Below are positions 55,590-63,826 of a stretch of 64,000 nucleotides of DNA, piece by piece. The stretch's first letter is position 1. Each line of letters starts with the position of its first letter. The notes below the pieces were generated by a model. That model worked only from the letters and a program-made list of their open reading frames with translations. It was not told the origin of the DNA and did not search any database. The translations under genes were made by a program, and so were the position numbers. The DNA comes from Hungatella sp. (GTDB lineage Bacteria > Bacillota > Clostridia > Lachnospirales > Lachnospiraceae), in contig JAAWBS010000057.1 in NCBI GenBank assembly GCA_022792815.1, forward strand, positions 53,004 to 117,003, given 5' to 3'.

Positions 55590-56621
55590 ATGAATAACTT
55601 GAACAAACACTTGACTGCTGCCGGCGCTCTTCTGTTCGTCTTAGGAGCTGTGGGACAGCTGGCTGCCAGGACTTTTCAGGGGTTCGGCAGCTGGTATGCC
55701 ATCCATGTCTATCCTCTGATCGTAGGGACAGTGGGGCGGTTCTGGGGAATGTTTCCCGTGTCTGTGGTGGAGCTGGGGCTGTATGGCCTGGGCCTGGCTG
55801 CGGTCTGGTATGTGATCCGCCGCGGGAGAGACTGGCGGGCAGTGGCAGCCCGGGCGGTGTTATTGACCGGGGCGGCAGCATTTCTTTATACCTATCAGTG
55901 CGGGATCAACTATTACCGCCTTCCTTTTTCCGTTGAACTGAATCTGCCGACAGGCAGGTCCTCGGTTGAGGAACTGAAAGGGCTCTGTGAGTATCTGACG
56001 GACAGGGTCAATGAGTCGGCGGACGAGAGTCCCTATAACAGACAGTGGGATGTCTGGGGACAGCAGGCCATGAGAGAGCTGGGGCAGCAGTATCCGGGGC
56101 TGGCAGGCTACTATCCCAGACCAAAGCCGGTGACCGTGTCGTGGATTTTATCGGTGCAGCAGCTGTGCGGGATCTATTCTCCGTTTACGGTGGAAGCCAA
56201 TTACAACAGGGAGATGACCGACTATAATATCCCTCACACCATCTGTCACGAATTGTCTCATCTGAGAGGGTATATGAGAGAGGATGAGGCCAATTTCATC
56301 GGATATCTGGCTTGTATCAACTCGGACCAAAAGCCTTTTCGCTACAGCGGCTATCTGACCGGCTGGGTCTATGCCACCAATGCCCTGGCAGGACAGGACA
56401 GGGAGAGCTACCGGGAGCTTCGGGAAAGGCTGCTTCCCCAGGTGGAACAAGATCTAAACGACAATACCTGGTTCTGGAACCAGTATGAGGGCAAGGTGGC
56501 CGAGGTGTCCAACCAGGTCAATGACACTTACCTGAAGATAAACAATCAGCAGGAAGGAGTCAGAACCTATGGAAGGATGGTGGATTTGATGTTGGCCTAC
56601 CACCGTGGTGCGGTTCCGTAA
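55590..56621 (+). CDS. DUF3810-type membrane protein with HExxH motif
   Basis: A 343-residue protein with about three N-terminal membrane helices (about 8-26, 38-62, 75-98) and a soluble C-terminal domain. It contains HTICHELSHLRGYMREDEAN, a zinc-peptidase HExxH with a downstream Glu, the hallmark of DUF3810. ATG 55590 is chosen because AAGGAG lies 6 bases upstream; a longer frame begins inside the lepB promoter. It diverges from lepB. Proteolytic activity is inferred from the motif only; no substrate is known. Confidence 0.82.
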   Translation: MNNLNKHLTAAGALLFVLGAVGQLAARTFQGFGSWYAIHVYPLIVGTVGRFWGMFPVSVVELGLYGLGLAAVWYVIRRGRDWRAVAARAVLLTGAAAFLYTYQCGINYYRLPFSVELNLPTGRSSVEELKGLCEYLTDRVNESADESPYNRQWDVWGQQAMRELGQQYPGLAGYYPRPKPVTVSWILSVQQLCGIYSPFTVEANYNREMTDYNIPHTICHELSHLRGYMREDEANFIGYLACINSDQKPFRYSGYLTGWVYATNALAGQDRESYRELRERLLPQVEQDLNDNTWFWNQYEGKVAEVSNQVNDTYLKINNQQEGVRTYGRMVDLMLAYHRGAVP

Positions 56622-56635
56622 AAGCTGTATTTTTC

Positions 56636-56664
56636 TTGTAATACTCCACAAATAATGGTAAAAT
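56636..56664 (+). promoter_or_regulatory. Promoter of glgB
   Basis: TTGTAA (56636-56641) and TAAAAT (56659-56664) are 17 bases apart, 30 bases before the glgB start. Confidence 0.65.
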
Positions 56665-56694
56665 AAAAGGAACAAAAACAGGAGGGGAAGGGAT

Positions 56695-59484
56695 ATGTAT
56701 AAAACACTGTATGATATGATGGATTGGGCGGGGATTGAAGAATTGGTGTATTCGGAGGCAGCGAATCCTCATGAGATGCTGGGGCCCCATGTGACGGAGC
56801 AGGGGCTTTTGATACAGACATTTATTCCCACGGCAGACGCAGTGACGGTCAAGGTTAAGTCAAACGGCCGGGAGTACCCTATGGAGCTGATGGATGACCC
56901 CGGATTTTTTGCGGTGCTGCTTCCGCGGAAGACAGTGACCGACTACACGCTTTTGATTTCCTATGACAACGGCGTCTCGGAAGAGATTTCTGACCCCTAT
57001 GCCTATGGTTCCCAGTTTGAGGAAGGGGATCTGAAGAAATTTGAGGCGGGCATCTACTATGATGTGTATGAGAAAATGGGCGCTCATAAGATGGAGATCA
57101 AGGGCGTGTCCGGCGTATACTTCGCGGTGTGGGCTCCCTGCGCCATGCGGGTCAGCGTCGTCGGGGATTTCAACATGTGGGACGGCCGCCGCCACCAGAT
57201 GAGAAGACTGGGGGATTCCGGTGTGTTTGAACTGTTTATCCCGGGCCTTTCGGTGGGGACCATCTACAAATATGAGGTGAAGGCGAAGAACGGCGATTCC
57301 ATGCTCAAGGCTGATCCCTACGGCAATTACGCGGAGCTGCGGCCCCACAATGCCTCTGTGGTCTGGGACATCAACCAATATCAGTGGAGCGACGATGCCT
57401 GGATGAAAGCGCGGAAAAAATCAGAAAAGAAGGATGGCCCTATGTCCATCTACGAGCTGCATCTGGGCTCCTGGATCCGCAAGCCCGTCGAGCAGGACGA
57501 GGAGGGCCATGACATCGTCGGAAGCGAATTTTATAACTATCGGGAGATCGCAGAGAAGCTGGCTGTCTATGTGAAAGACATGGGATACACCCATGTGGAG
57601 CTTATGCCGGTGATGGAGCATCCTCTGGATGCATCCTGGGGATACCAGGTTACCGGGTACTATGCACCTACAAGCCGTTACGGGACGCCCGACGATTTCC
57701 AGTATTTTGTAGACTATCTCCACAGGCAGGGGATCGGCGTGATCTTAGACTGGGTGCCGGCTCATTTTCCAAGAGATCTGGCAGGTCTGGCCTGTTTTGA
57801 CGGAACCTGCGTCTATGAACACAAGGACCCCAGGCAGGGGGCACATCCCCACTGGGGAACGCTGATCTATAATTACGGCAGGCCTCAGGTGTCCAATTTC
57901 CTCATCGCCAATGCGCTGTACTGGGCGAAAAAGTATCACGCCGACGGCATCCGCATGGATGCAGTGGCCTCCATGCTGTACCTGGACTACGGGAAAAATC
58001 CGGGCGAGTGGGTGGCCAACATCTACGGAGGCCATGAGAATCTGGAGGCTGTGGAATTCCTAAAGCATCTGAACTCCATTTTTAAGAAACAGGCCGGAGG
58101 CGCCCTGCTGATCGCTGAGGAGTCCACCGCGTGGCCTCAGATCACAGGAGATGTGAAGGACGGTGCCCTTGGGTTTGACTACAAATGGAATATGGGATGG
58201 ATGAATGATTTCCTGGGATACATGCAGTGTGACCCCTATTTTCGCTGTCACCACTACGGGGAATTGACCTTCAGTATGCTCTACGCCTACAGTGAGGATT
58301 TTGTTCTCGTGTTCTCTCACGATGAGGTGGTCCACGGCAAGGGCTCCATAGCGGGCAAGATGCCGGGTGAGACGCTGGAGGCCAAATTCGCCAATCTGAG
58401 GGCAGCCTACGGCTTTATGATGACTCATCCGGGGAAGAAGCTTTTGTTTATGGGTCAGGATATGGGCCAGATCTCCGAGTGGAACGAAAACGAGAGTCTG
58501 CCGTGGAATCTGCTGGACTATGAGCTCCACAAACAGACCAGAGATTATGTGAAAGCTCTGAATCATCTGTACACGGACAGCCCGGCTCTCTACGCCATGG
58601 ATTACCATCCCGACGGTTTCCAGTGGATCGACTGCACCAGCAGTCAGGATAATATCGTGGTGTTCATCAGAAAGACCGGGAAGGCAGAGGAGACCTTGTT
58701 GGTGGTGTGCAATTTCGCTCCGGTACAGCATGACAACTATCAGGTGGGCGTGCCTTTCCACGGAAAATTCAAGGAGATTTTCAACAGCGAGAGCACTCAG
58801 TTCGGCGGCTGCGGAGTGGGCAACCCTCGGGTGAAGACCTCCAAGGCGGAGGAGTGCTGCGGGCGAGAGGAATCCATCCGGATCCAACTGGCTCCTCTGG
58901 GAGTCCAGATCTTTAGCTGTACACCGGTGAAAGAGGCCCAAAAGACCGCGGAAGCGGTGAAGAAGGCCGAAAAGTCGGTGAAAGAGGAGAAGAAAGCCGC
59001 GGAACCGGTGAAGGCGGCGAAGAAGGCCGAGAAGCCGGTGGAAGAAGAGAAAAAGACGGAAGAGCCGGTGAAGACAGAGAAGAAGGCCGAAGAGCCGGTG
59101 AAGACGGAGAAGAAAGCTGAGAAGCCGGTAAAAGAAGAGGAAAAGACGGAAGAGCCGGTGAAGACAGAGAAGAAGGCTGAAGAGCCGGTGAAGACGGAGA
59201 AGAAAGCTGAGAAGCCGGTAAAAGAAGAGAAAAAGACGGAAGAGCCGGTGAAGACAGAGAAGAAAGCTGAGAAGCCGGTAAAAGAGGAAAAAAGGCCGGA
59301 AAAGCCGGTGAAAGAAGAGAAGAAGGCCGAAAATCCGGTAAAAGAAGAAAAGAAGGCGCCGATAAAGAAAGCGAAAAAGACTGAGAAGCCGGCGAAAGAG
59401 GCGAAGAAAGCCGCAGGGACGGCAAAAAGAGGAACAAAGGCAGCAAAATCAGCGAAAGAGGAGGCGACAGAGACGGCTGAGTAA
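56695..59484 (+). CDS. glgB: 1,4-alpha-glucan branching enzyme with Lys/Glu/Pro-rich tail
   Basis: A 929-residue glycogen branching enzyme of family GH13. Residues about 20-120 and 135-230 hold N-terminal domains (GVYFAVWAPCAMRVSVVGDF is the CBM48). The catalytic barrel has nucleophile Asp422 (GIRMDAVASM), acid Glu475 (IAEESTAWP) and Asp543 (FSHDEVVHGKGS); their spacing equals that recalled for E. coli GlgB. The normal protein ends near residue 742. A 187-residue tail follows, built from 10-residue units such as KTEEPVKTEKKAE and KAEKPVKEEKK, turning Lys/Ala-rich at the end. The tail is surely disordered and highly charged; it might bind polyanions or other proteins. AGGAGGGG precedes the ATG. 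Confidence 0.95.
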   Translation: MYKTLYDMMDWAGIEELVYSEAANPHEMLGPHVTEQGLLIQTFIPTADAVTVKVKSNGREYPMELMDDPGFFAVLLPRKTVTDYTLLISYDNGVSEEISDPYAYGSQFEEGDLKKFEAGIYYDVYEKMGAHKMEIKGVSGVYFAVWAPCAMRVSVVGDFNMWDGRRHQMRRLGDSGVFELFIPGLSVGTIYKYEVKAKNGDSMLKADPYGNYAELRPHNASVVWDINQYQWSDDAWMKARKKSEKKDGPMSIYELHLGSWIRKPVEQDEEGHDIVGSEFYNYREIAEKLAVYVKDMGYTHVELMPVMEHPLDASWGYQVTGYYAPTSRYGTPDDFQYFVDYLHRQGIGVILDWVPAHFPRDLAGLACFDGTCVYEHKDPRQGAHPHWGTLIYNYGRPQVSNFLIANALYWAKKYHADGIRMDAVASMLYLDYGKNPGEWVANIYGGHENLEAVEFLKHLNSIFKKQAGGALLIAEESTAWPQITGDVKDGALGFDYKWNMGWMNDFLGYMQCDPYFRCHHYGELTFSMLYAYSEDFVLVFSHDEVVHGKGSIAGKMPGETLEAKFANLRAAYGFMMTHPGKKLLFMGQDMGQISEWNENESLPWNLLDYELHKQTRDYVKALNHLYTDSPALYAMDYHPDGFQWIDCTSSQDNIVVFIRKTGKAEETLLVVCNFAPVQHDNYQVGVPFHGKFKEIFNSESTQFGGCGVGNPRVKTSKAEECCGREESIRIQLAPLGVQIFSCTPVKEAQKTAEAVKKAEKSVKEEKKAAEPVKAAKKAEKPVEEEKKTEEPVKTEKKAEEPVKTEKKAEKPVKEEEKTEEPVKTEKKAEEPVKTEKKAEKPVKEEKKTEEPVKTEKKAEKPVKEEKRPEKPVKEEKKAENPVKEEKKAPIKKAKKTEKPAKEAKKAAGTAKRGTKAAKSAKEEATETAE
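58945..59440 (+). repeat. Tandem repeats encoding the GlgB tail (30-bp and 90-bp periods)
   Basis: The tail is coded by degenerate 30-base units. A higher-order 90-base unit begins at 59051, 59141 and 59231; the third has lost its middle 30 bases. The near-identity of the 90-base copies suggests fairly recent duplication. Confidence 0.9.
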
Positions 59485-59509
59485 TAACGGGTAAGGAGAG
59501 ACAGGTTCT

Positions 59510-60400
59510 ATGATATGGAATGAGGCAGTAGAGACCTTGGAGGTTGCTGCGGAGGTGCAGCAGGATTTGGAGCAGCTGAAACCCAGCATGATATTGGATA
59601 CATTGAAGGGGTGGATTCCGGGACTGATGACATTGGGATACCGTCTTTTGGCAGCGGGGATCATCCTGATTATCGGCTTTCGCATCGCCAGACTGATTCA
59701 GAAGATGCTGGGGAAGACATTTTCCCGGATGGACATGGAAGTATCCCTGAGAAAATTTTTGCTGTCTGCGGTGTATGCATGTATCTGCAGCCTGGCAGTG
59801 TTTGCGGCGGCGGAGAAATTTGGCATCAGCTCTGCCTCCATCATCGCCATCTTAGGCTCTGCAGGCCTGGCCCTGAGCCTGTCTCTCCAGAACATGCTGG
59901 GCAATTTTGCCGGCGGAGTGGCCCTTCTGATGCTGAAACCCTTCAAGGTGGGAGACTATATCGTCTGCGGCACGGAGGAGGGCACCGTGTCTGCCATCGG
60001 TCTGGTGTACACTACCTTAAACACCATGGATAACCGCCGGGTGATTCTCCCCAACGGCTCTCTGTCCAACAGCAATCTGACCAATGTGACGGCTCAGGAG
60101 AAGCGGAGGCTGGAGATCAAGGTGGGGATCAGCTATGAGTCCGACTTAAAGAAGGCCAAAGGTATTCTGGAAGAACTCTTCCACTCCCACCCTCTGATCA
60201 TGGAGGAGGATGGGATTCTGGTCTTTGTGGACAGCCTGGGAGACAGTGCCGTGATGCTGGGGGCCAGGGCCTGGGTGGCCACAGGCGATTACTGGAATGT
60301 AAAATGGGAGCTGACAGAGAAGCTGAAACTGACATTTGACCAGGCAGGAGTGGTGATTCCCTACCGGCAGATGGACGTTCATGTTGTGACCGGCGATTGA
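59510..60400 (+). CDS. Small-conductance mechanosensitive channel (MscS family)
   Basis: A 296-residue channel. Predicted membrane helices lie at about 45-63, 80-103 and the pore helix about 107-135 (GSAGLALSLSLQNMLGNFAGG with its Gly/Ala pattern). The beta domain follows with FKVGDYIVCGTEEGTVSAIG and the signature LPNGSLSNSNLTN. It releases solutes on osmotic downshock. It lies 25 bases after glgB and is probably cotranscribed; AAGGAGAGA precedes the ATG. Confidence 0.93.
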   Translation: MIWNEAVETLEVAAEVQQDLEQLKPSMILDTLKGWIPGLMTLGYRLLAAGIILIIGFRIARLIQKMLGKTFSRMDMEVSLRKFLLSAVYACICSLAVFAAAEKFGISSASIIAILGSAGLALSLSLQNMLGNFAGGVALLMLKPFKVGDYIVCGTEEGTVSAIGLVYTTLNTMDNRRVILPNGSLSNSNLTNVTAQEKRRLEIKVGISYESDLKKAKGILEELFHSHPLIMEEDGILVFVDSLGDSAVMLGARAWVATGDYWNVKWELTEKLKLTFDQAGVVIPYRQMDVHVVTGD

Positions 60401-60471
60401 GTGACGATCGCCGGTTTTGCCTTTACACGGAGACAGTCTTTTGATCCCTGTCACGAAAGGAAAGATTTGAT

Positions 60472-61245
60472 ATGGAATGGTTTATAACACTGATTGTAAC
60501 GTTTTTTGCCGGCATGGGAGCCGGACTTGGAACCGGTTTTGCAGGGATGAGTGCCGCGGCTGTCATCAGCCCTATGCTCATCACATTTCTGGGTATGGAA
60601 CCTTATATGGCTGTGGGGATCGCCCTCTCATCCGACGTTCTGGCCAGCGCAGTCTCCGCCTATACCTACAAGAAGAACGGGAATCTGGACATGAAAAACG
60701 GCCTTATCATGATGCTCACGGTTCTCCTCTTCACTGTGGTGGGAAGCTATGCTTCGAGTCTGGTTCCGTCCGGCACCATGGGAGGATTTTCGGTCTCCAT
60801 GACATTTTTTCTGGGGCTCAAGTTTATCGTGAGACCGGTGATGGCCACGAAGGAGTCCATGGGAGGCGTTTCTCCTGTCAAAAGAGCGGTTCAGTCTGTC
60901 ATCTGCGGGATCGTCATCGGTTTTATCTGCGGATTTGTGGGAGCCGGAGGGGGCATGATGATGCTGTTGATTCTGACCTCCGTCCTGGGCTATGAGCTGA
61001 AGACTGCCGTGGGCACCAGCGTATTTATCATGACTTTTACCGCCCTCACCGGTGCGGCAGCCCACTTTGGGATCGGCGGTGCCCCCGACTGGACTGTCAT
61101 GGCGCAGTGCGTGATCTTTACCTTCCTGTGGGCCAGAGTCGCGGCAATCTTTGCCAACAAGGCCGATCCTAAGACTCTCAACCGGGCCACAGGGGCAGTG
61201 CTTGTGGTCCTGGGAACGGCGATTTTTTTGTTCAACCTTTTGTAG
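60472..61245 (+). CDS. TSUP (TauE/SafE) family permease
   Basis: A 257-residue membrane protein with about eight helices in two repeated halves, each opening with a glycine-rich motif: GMGAGLGTGFAGMSAAAVISP and GFICGFVGAGGGMMML. This is the sulfite exporter TauE/SafE family, which moves sulfite, sulfonates or other organic anions. GAAAGGAAAG precedes the ATG. Its substrate is not readable. Confidence 0.9.
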   Translation: MEWFITLIVTFFAGMGAGLGTGFAGMSAAAVISPMLITFLGMEPYMAVGIALSSDVLASAVSAYTYKKNGNLDMKNGLIMMLTVLLFTVVGSYASSLVPSGTMGGFSVSMTFFLGLKFIVRPVMATKESMGGVSPVKRAVQSVICGIVIGFICGFVGAGGGMMMLLILTSVLGYELKTAVGTSVFIMTFTALTGAAAHFGIGGAPDWTVMAQCVIFTFLWARVAAIFANKADPKTLNRATGAVLVVLGTAIFLFNLL

Positions 61246-61287
61246 AAGTACACGGCGGAGGGAAGAGAAGTTTGAGAGTGAATGTGA

Positions 61288-61318
61288 CAAAGTCCGGATC
61301 TACAGGATCCGGACTTTG
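61288..61318. terminator. Perfect 13-bp dyad between convergent genes
   Basis: CAAAGTCCGGATC (61288-61300) pairs perfectly with 61306-61318 around TACAG. It overlaps the last codons of the convergent DeoR gene, whose stop is at 61300-61302. T runs are short on both sides, so termination is weakly supported. Confidence 0.45.
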
Positions 61319-62052
61319 TGCTGCATAGCCTGGTGGAGAACGGCCTGATTGAGATTGCCGTCGGACACGATCACATCTACATCCTCCATGGAGGCGAAGG
61401 TAAATGTGCTGATACTTCCGACCTTAGAAGAATCCATCAGCATGATGATCTGATCGCTTTTTCGGAGGACAGCGGTCTTCAGCTTAAATTCCTCCTCCTC
61501 TCCGCAGGTAAATCCCCGGGAGGTGCTGTAGCCTGTGGCGCCGAAAAATGCCGCGGAAAAATTGACTTTCTCTAAAAACTCCACGCTCCGGGTGCCGTTG
61601 ATGCTCAGGCTGGGGCTGTTTAAGAGTCCGCCCAGCATGTGAACCTTCGGCCGGGTCAGCCGGGCCAGTTCATAGGCGCAGCTGATGCTGTTGGTAAAGA
61701 TGGTGCAGGGCTCATCGGGCAGACAGCGGCAGAATTCGGTGGTGGTGGAGCCGCTGTCGATAAAGATTACACTTTGTGGTGTAAACACAGAGGCCGCCTT
61801 GACGGCGATCTGGCGTTTGGCCTCCGTCTTGTGTGCGGAGCGGTTGGAATAGTAATCCTCGGTTCCGATGACAATATCCAGGGATTTGGCCCCGCCGTGG
61901 ATGCGGATGATCTGCCCGACCCGGTCCAGATACTCCAAATCCCGGCGCAGAGTCATGTCCGAGACCTGAGGAAACTGCTTTTTCAGGTCTGCAAAGGAGA
62001 CATATCCCTGTTCATTGATCAGTTCCGTAATCCGCTTTCGCCTCTCGTCCAT
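61300..62052 (-). CDS. DeoR family transcriptional regulator
   Basis: A 250-residue repressor. The N-terminal helix-turn-helix (VSFADLKKQFPQVSDMTLRR, DLEYLDRVGQIIRIHGGA) is the DeoR signature; the C-terminal sugar-phosphate-sensing domain (about 75-245) has VIFIDSGSTTTEFCR. Start at 62052 is set by AGGAGG just upstream on the minus strand; a longer frame runs into the neighbouring gene. It lies 17 bases after the dehydrogenase gene in the same operon and most likely represses it through the sites at 63445-63532. Confidence 0.92.
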   Translation of the reverse strand: MDERRKRITELINEQGYVSFADLKKQFPQVSDMTLRRDLEYLDRVGQIIRIHGGAKSLDIVIGTEDYYSNRSAHKTEAKRQIAVKAASVFTPQSVIFIDSGSTTTEFCRCLPDEPCTIFTNSISCAYELARLTRPKVHMLGGLLNSPSLSINGTRSVEFLEKVNFSAAFFGATGYSTSRGFTCGEEEEFKLKTAVLRKSDQIIMLMDSSKVGSISTFTFASMEDVDVIVSDGNLNQAVLHQAMQHKVRIL

Positions 62053-62069
62053 GGGGCCTCCTGTCTGTA

Positions 62070-63422
62070 TTAAAATAATGTTTCCGCCGCATCTTCCAGA
62101 TATCCCAGATCCCATAAGAGGTGGGTAGAGATGTATTTATACCGAATGTCCTTGGTGCCGAGGAAGGAGTCCTTCACCAGCTCCGGAGACAGGTTCAGCT
62201 CTTTTGGAGAGACCGGAGCCTGAATCTGTTTCATCTTGTCCAGAAGCCAGTCGTAGGAGGGAAGCTCCTCGTCGATGACCGCCAGAATCTGATCCCAGTG
62301 GTCCAGGATGACCTCGAGCCTCTCTCTGTGTGTTTCTTTGTTATACTTCTGCTCTGCCTGCTCCCGCTCTATGATGCTGTCGGAAACCTTGCCGAACACC
62401 TTCACGGCAAACTGTTTCCAGTCGTCAAGGGAGAATCGATTGACATAATCCAGAGCTTTCTGACGGTCCGGCCTGATGGTCCGGATGTAGTCGTAGACCT
62501 TAAGGGAGAGCAGTGTGGAGACACCGCACTGGATTCCATGGAGGTCATGCTCATAGCCCTGCTCGATGGCAGTCATATCCCAAATGTGAGAGAAATAGTG
62601 CTCTGTGCCGGATGCAGGACGGGAGACCCCCGCATAACCCATGGCGGCACCTGTCAGAATCAGGCCTCTCACCACATGCTCCACCGCGGCGGGATCCCGC
62701 TCTAAAAGACGGTCTGCAGATTCCATGCACTGTGCTAAGGACTGGCGGACCAGGGAGGCGATCTCCTCACAGTAATATTCGTCATTGATGATGTGGGAGA
62801 TCCGCCATTCACAGATGCTGACATATTTGGCTACCATGTCACCTAAACCGGACTGCAGCATGCGCATAGGCGCCTGGGCCATAACGGCAGTGTCCGCGAT
62901 GATTACATCGGGGCATCTGGAGGGGAGAGTTATCTTCAATCCGGCTAAAAGCATGGAGGAGGTGTCGGAGGCATATCCGTCCATGGAAGGCGCCGTGCCG
63001 ACGATGAGGTAGGGCAGCCGGGAGACCGATGCGGCGATCTTGCAGACATCATTGATGACACCGGATCCCACGGCGATGATGGCATCCATGTCCGGGGTCA
63101 TCCGCATGACTACGGCTCCGACCCAGTACTCATCCGGGACGGGATGGGGACTGTCCATGACATAGCTGGTAAATTTGACCCCTGCCTCTTCCAAGATGCG
63201 GCAGACTTCCCTGCCGGCAGCCTCATAGGTGTTGGGATCGGATACAATCATTGGTCTGCGGATCTTCCGCTCTTTTAAGGGTTCGAGAACCCTGGGAAGT
63301 ATGTGCTCCCCGATGATGGCCTGCTTTAAGGGAGTCTTGTGAGCCTTGCCGCAGGAGCAGGACAGAGAGGGGGAAGCCAGAAGCTGGTCCAGAGTCATCT
63401 GGGATAAAGTTAAACTTGACAT
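62070..63422 (-). CDS. Glycerol-1-phosphate dehydrogenase-like (AraM/EgsA family)
   Basis: A 450-residue metal- and NAD(P)-dependent dehydrogenase of the AraM/EgsA branch of the iron-alcohol dehydrogenase fold. IIAVGSGVINDVCK is the nucleotide glycine motif, TAPSMDGYAS follows, and metal ligands are expected at LQSGLGDMVAKY (Asp), SGTEHYFSH and HGIQCG (His residues). AraM of Bacillus makes sn-glycerol-1-phosphate from dihydroxyacetone phosphate. Start 63422 follows GGAGG by 8 bases. The DeoR partner suggests regulated use of a polyol phosphate. The exact substrate is not proven by sequence. Confidence 0.85.
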   Translation of the reverse strand: MSSLTLSQMTLDQLLASPSLSCSCGKAHKTPLKQAIIGEHILPRVLEPLKERKIRRPMIVSDPNTYEAAGREVCRILEEAGVKFTSYVMDSPHPVPDEYWVGAVVMRMTPDMDAIIAVGSGVINDVCKIAASVSRLPYLIVGTAPSMDGYASDTSSMLLAGLKITLPSRCPDVIIADTAVMAQAPMRMLQSGLGDMVAKYVSICEWRISHIINDEYYCEEIASLVRQSLAQCMESADRLLERDPAAVEHVVRGLILTGAAMGYAGVSRPASGTEHYFSHIWDMTAIEQGYEHDLHGIQCGVSTLLSLKVYDYIRTIRPDRQKALDYVNRFSLDDWKQFAVKVFGKVSDSIIEREQAEQKYNKETHRERLEVILDHWDQILAVIDEELPSYDWLLDKMKQIQAPVSPKELNLSPELVKDSFLGTKDIRYKYISTHLLWDLGYLEDAAETLF

Positions 63423-63444
63423 GAGAGATCCTCCGTATTCTGTA

Positions 63445-63463
63445 AATGTTTGAAACAAACATT
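63445..63463. promoter_or_regulatory. Putative DeoR operator
   Basis: A perfect 19-base palindrome, AATGTTTG-AAA-CAAACATT, just downstream of the minus-strand promoter. Related half-sites TGTTTGAAA (63511-63519) and CATTTGAAA (63524-63532) lie upstream of the -35. Sites flanking a promoter suit a looping repressor such as the DeoR protein encoded in the same operon. Confidence 0.6.
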
Positions 63464-63479
63464 GAAATGTTATAATACA

Positions 63480-63507
63480 ATCATATCATGTCGGATAAAA
63501 ATGTCAA
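63480..63507 (-). promoter_or_regulatory. Promoter of the dehydrogenase-deoR operon
   Basis: On the minus strand a perfect TTGACA (63502-63507) and TATGAT (63480-63485) are 16 bases apart, about 58 bases before the start codon. Confidence 0.7.
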
Positions 63508-63538
63508 GTCTGTTTGAAAATAACATTTGAAAAACTGC

Positions 63539-63567
63539 TTGTATTTTCCGGATTTTTGTGCTATGAT
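63539..63567 (+). promoter_or_regulatory. Putative rightward promoter
   Basis: TTGTAT (63539-63544) and TATGAT (63562-63567) with a 17-base spacer, reading towards the right edge, where no coding frame begins within the window. Confidence 0.5.
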
Positions 63568-63573
63568 ATGACC

Positions 63574-63800
63574 ACATTCCAGGAAATTCTTTCCTGATTG
63601 GATCTATGGTATACCTAAGGTGTGCCATATATGGCCTGATCGGCCGATGTTTTCAGAGAAGTATTACAAGTGACGGGAACTGTGAAAGTTTGGGTTGAGA
63701 GGATATGCAGCCTGGGTTTGTGTTTCACTGGTTCCTAAAAGACGCATGGGTAATTGCGAACATCACAAAGTTGAGAGAATAGTCTGACAATATATTCCAT
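63574..63800 (+). ncRNA. Candidate structured noncoding RNA or leader
   Basis: No open frame of note is present. ATTCTTTC (63586-63593) can pair with GAGAGAAT (63773-63780), closing a domain of about 190 bases. Inside is a 10-bp hairpin (63605-63629, loop CTAAG) and a 12-base perfect palindrome (63623-63634). A competing local hairpin CAGGAAA-TTC-TTTCCTG (63580-63596) uses the same bases as the long-range helix. I do not recognise an RNA family. Confidence 0.3.
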
Positions 63801-63826
63801 ACAAAGCCTTCGTACGCCGGGCATTT

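Noticed and set aside
58913..59446. Minus-strand Ser/Leu/Pro-rich frame opposite the GlgB tail
   Set aside because: A product of the 30-bp repeat read backwards; no start context.
63574..63800. Definite 6S RNA or tmRNA gene
   Set aside because: Length is compatible with 6S RNA but I could not find the conserved central bubble arms, and there is no tRNA-like end; kept only as an unassigned candidate.
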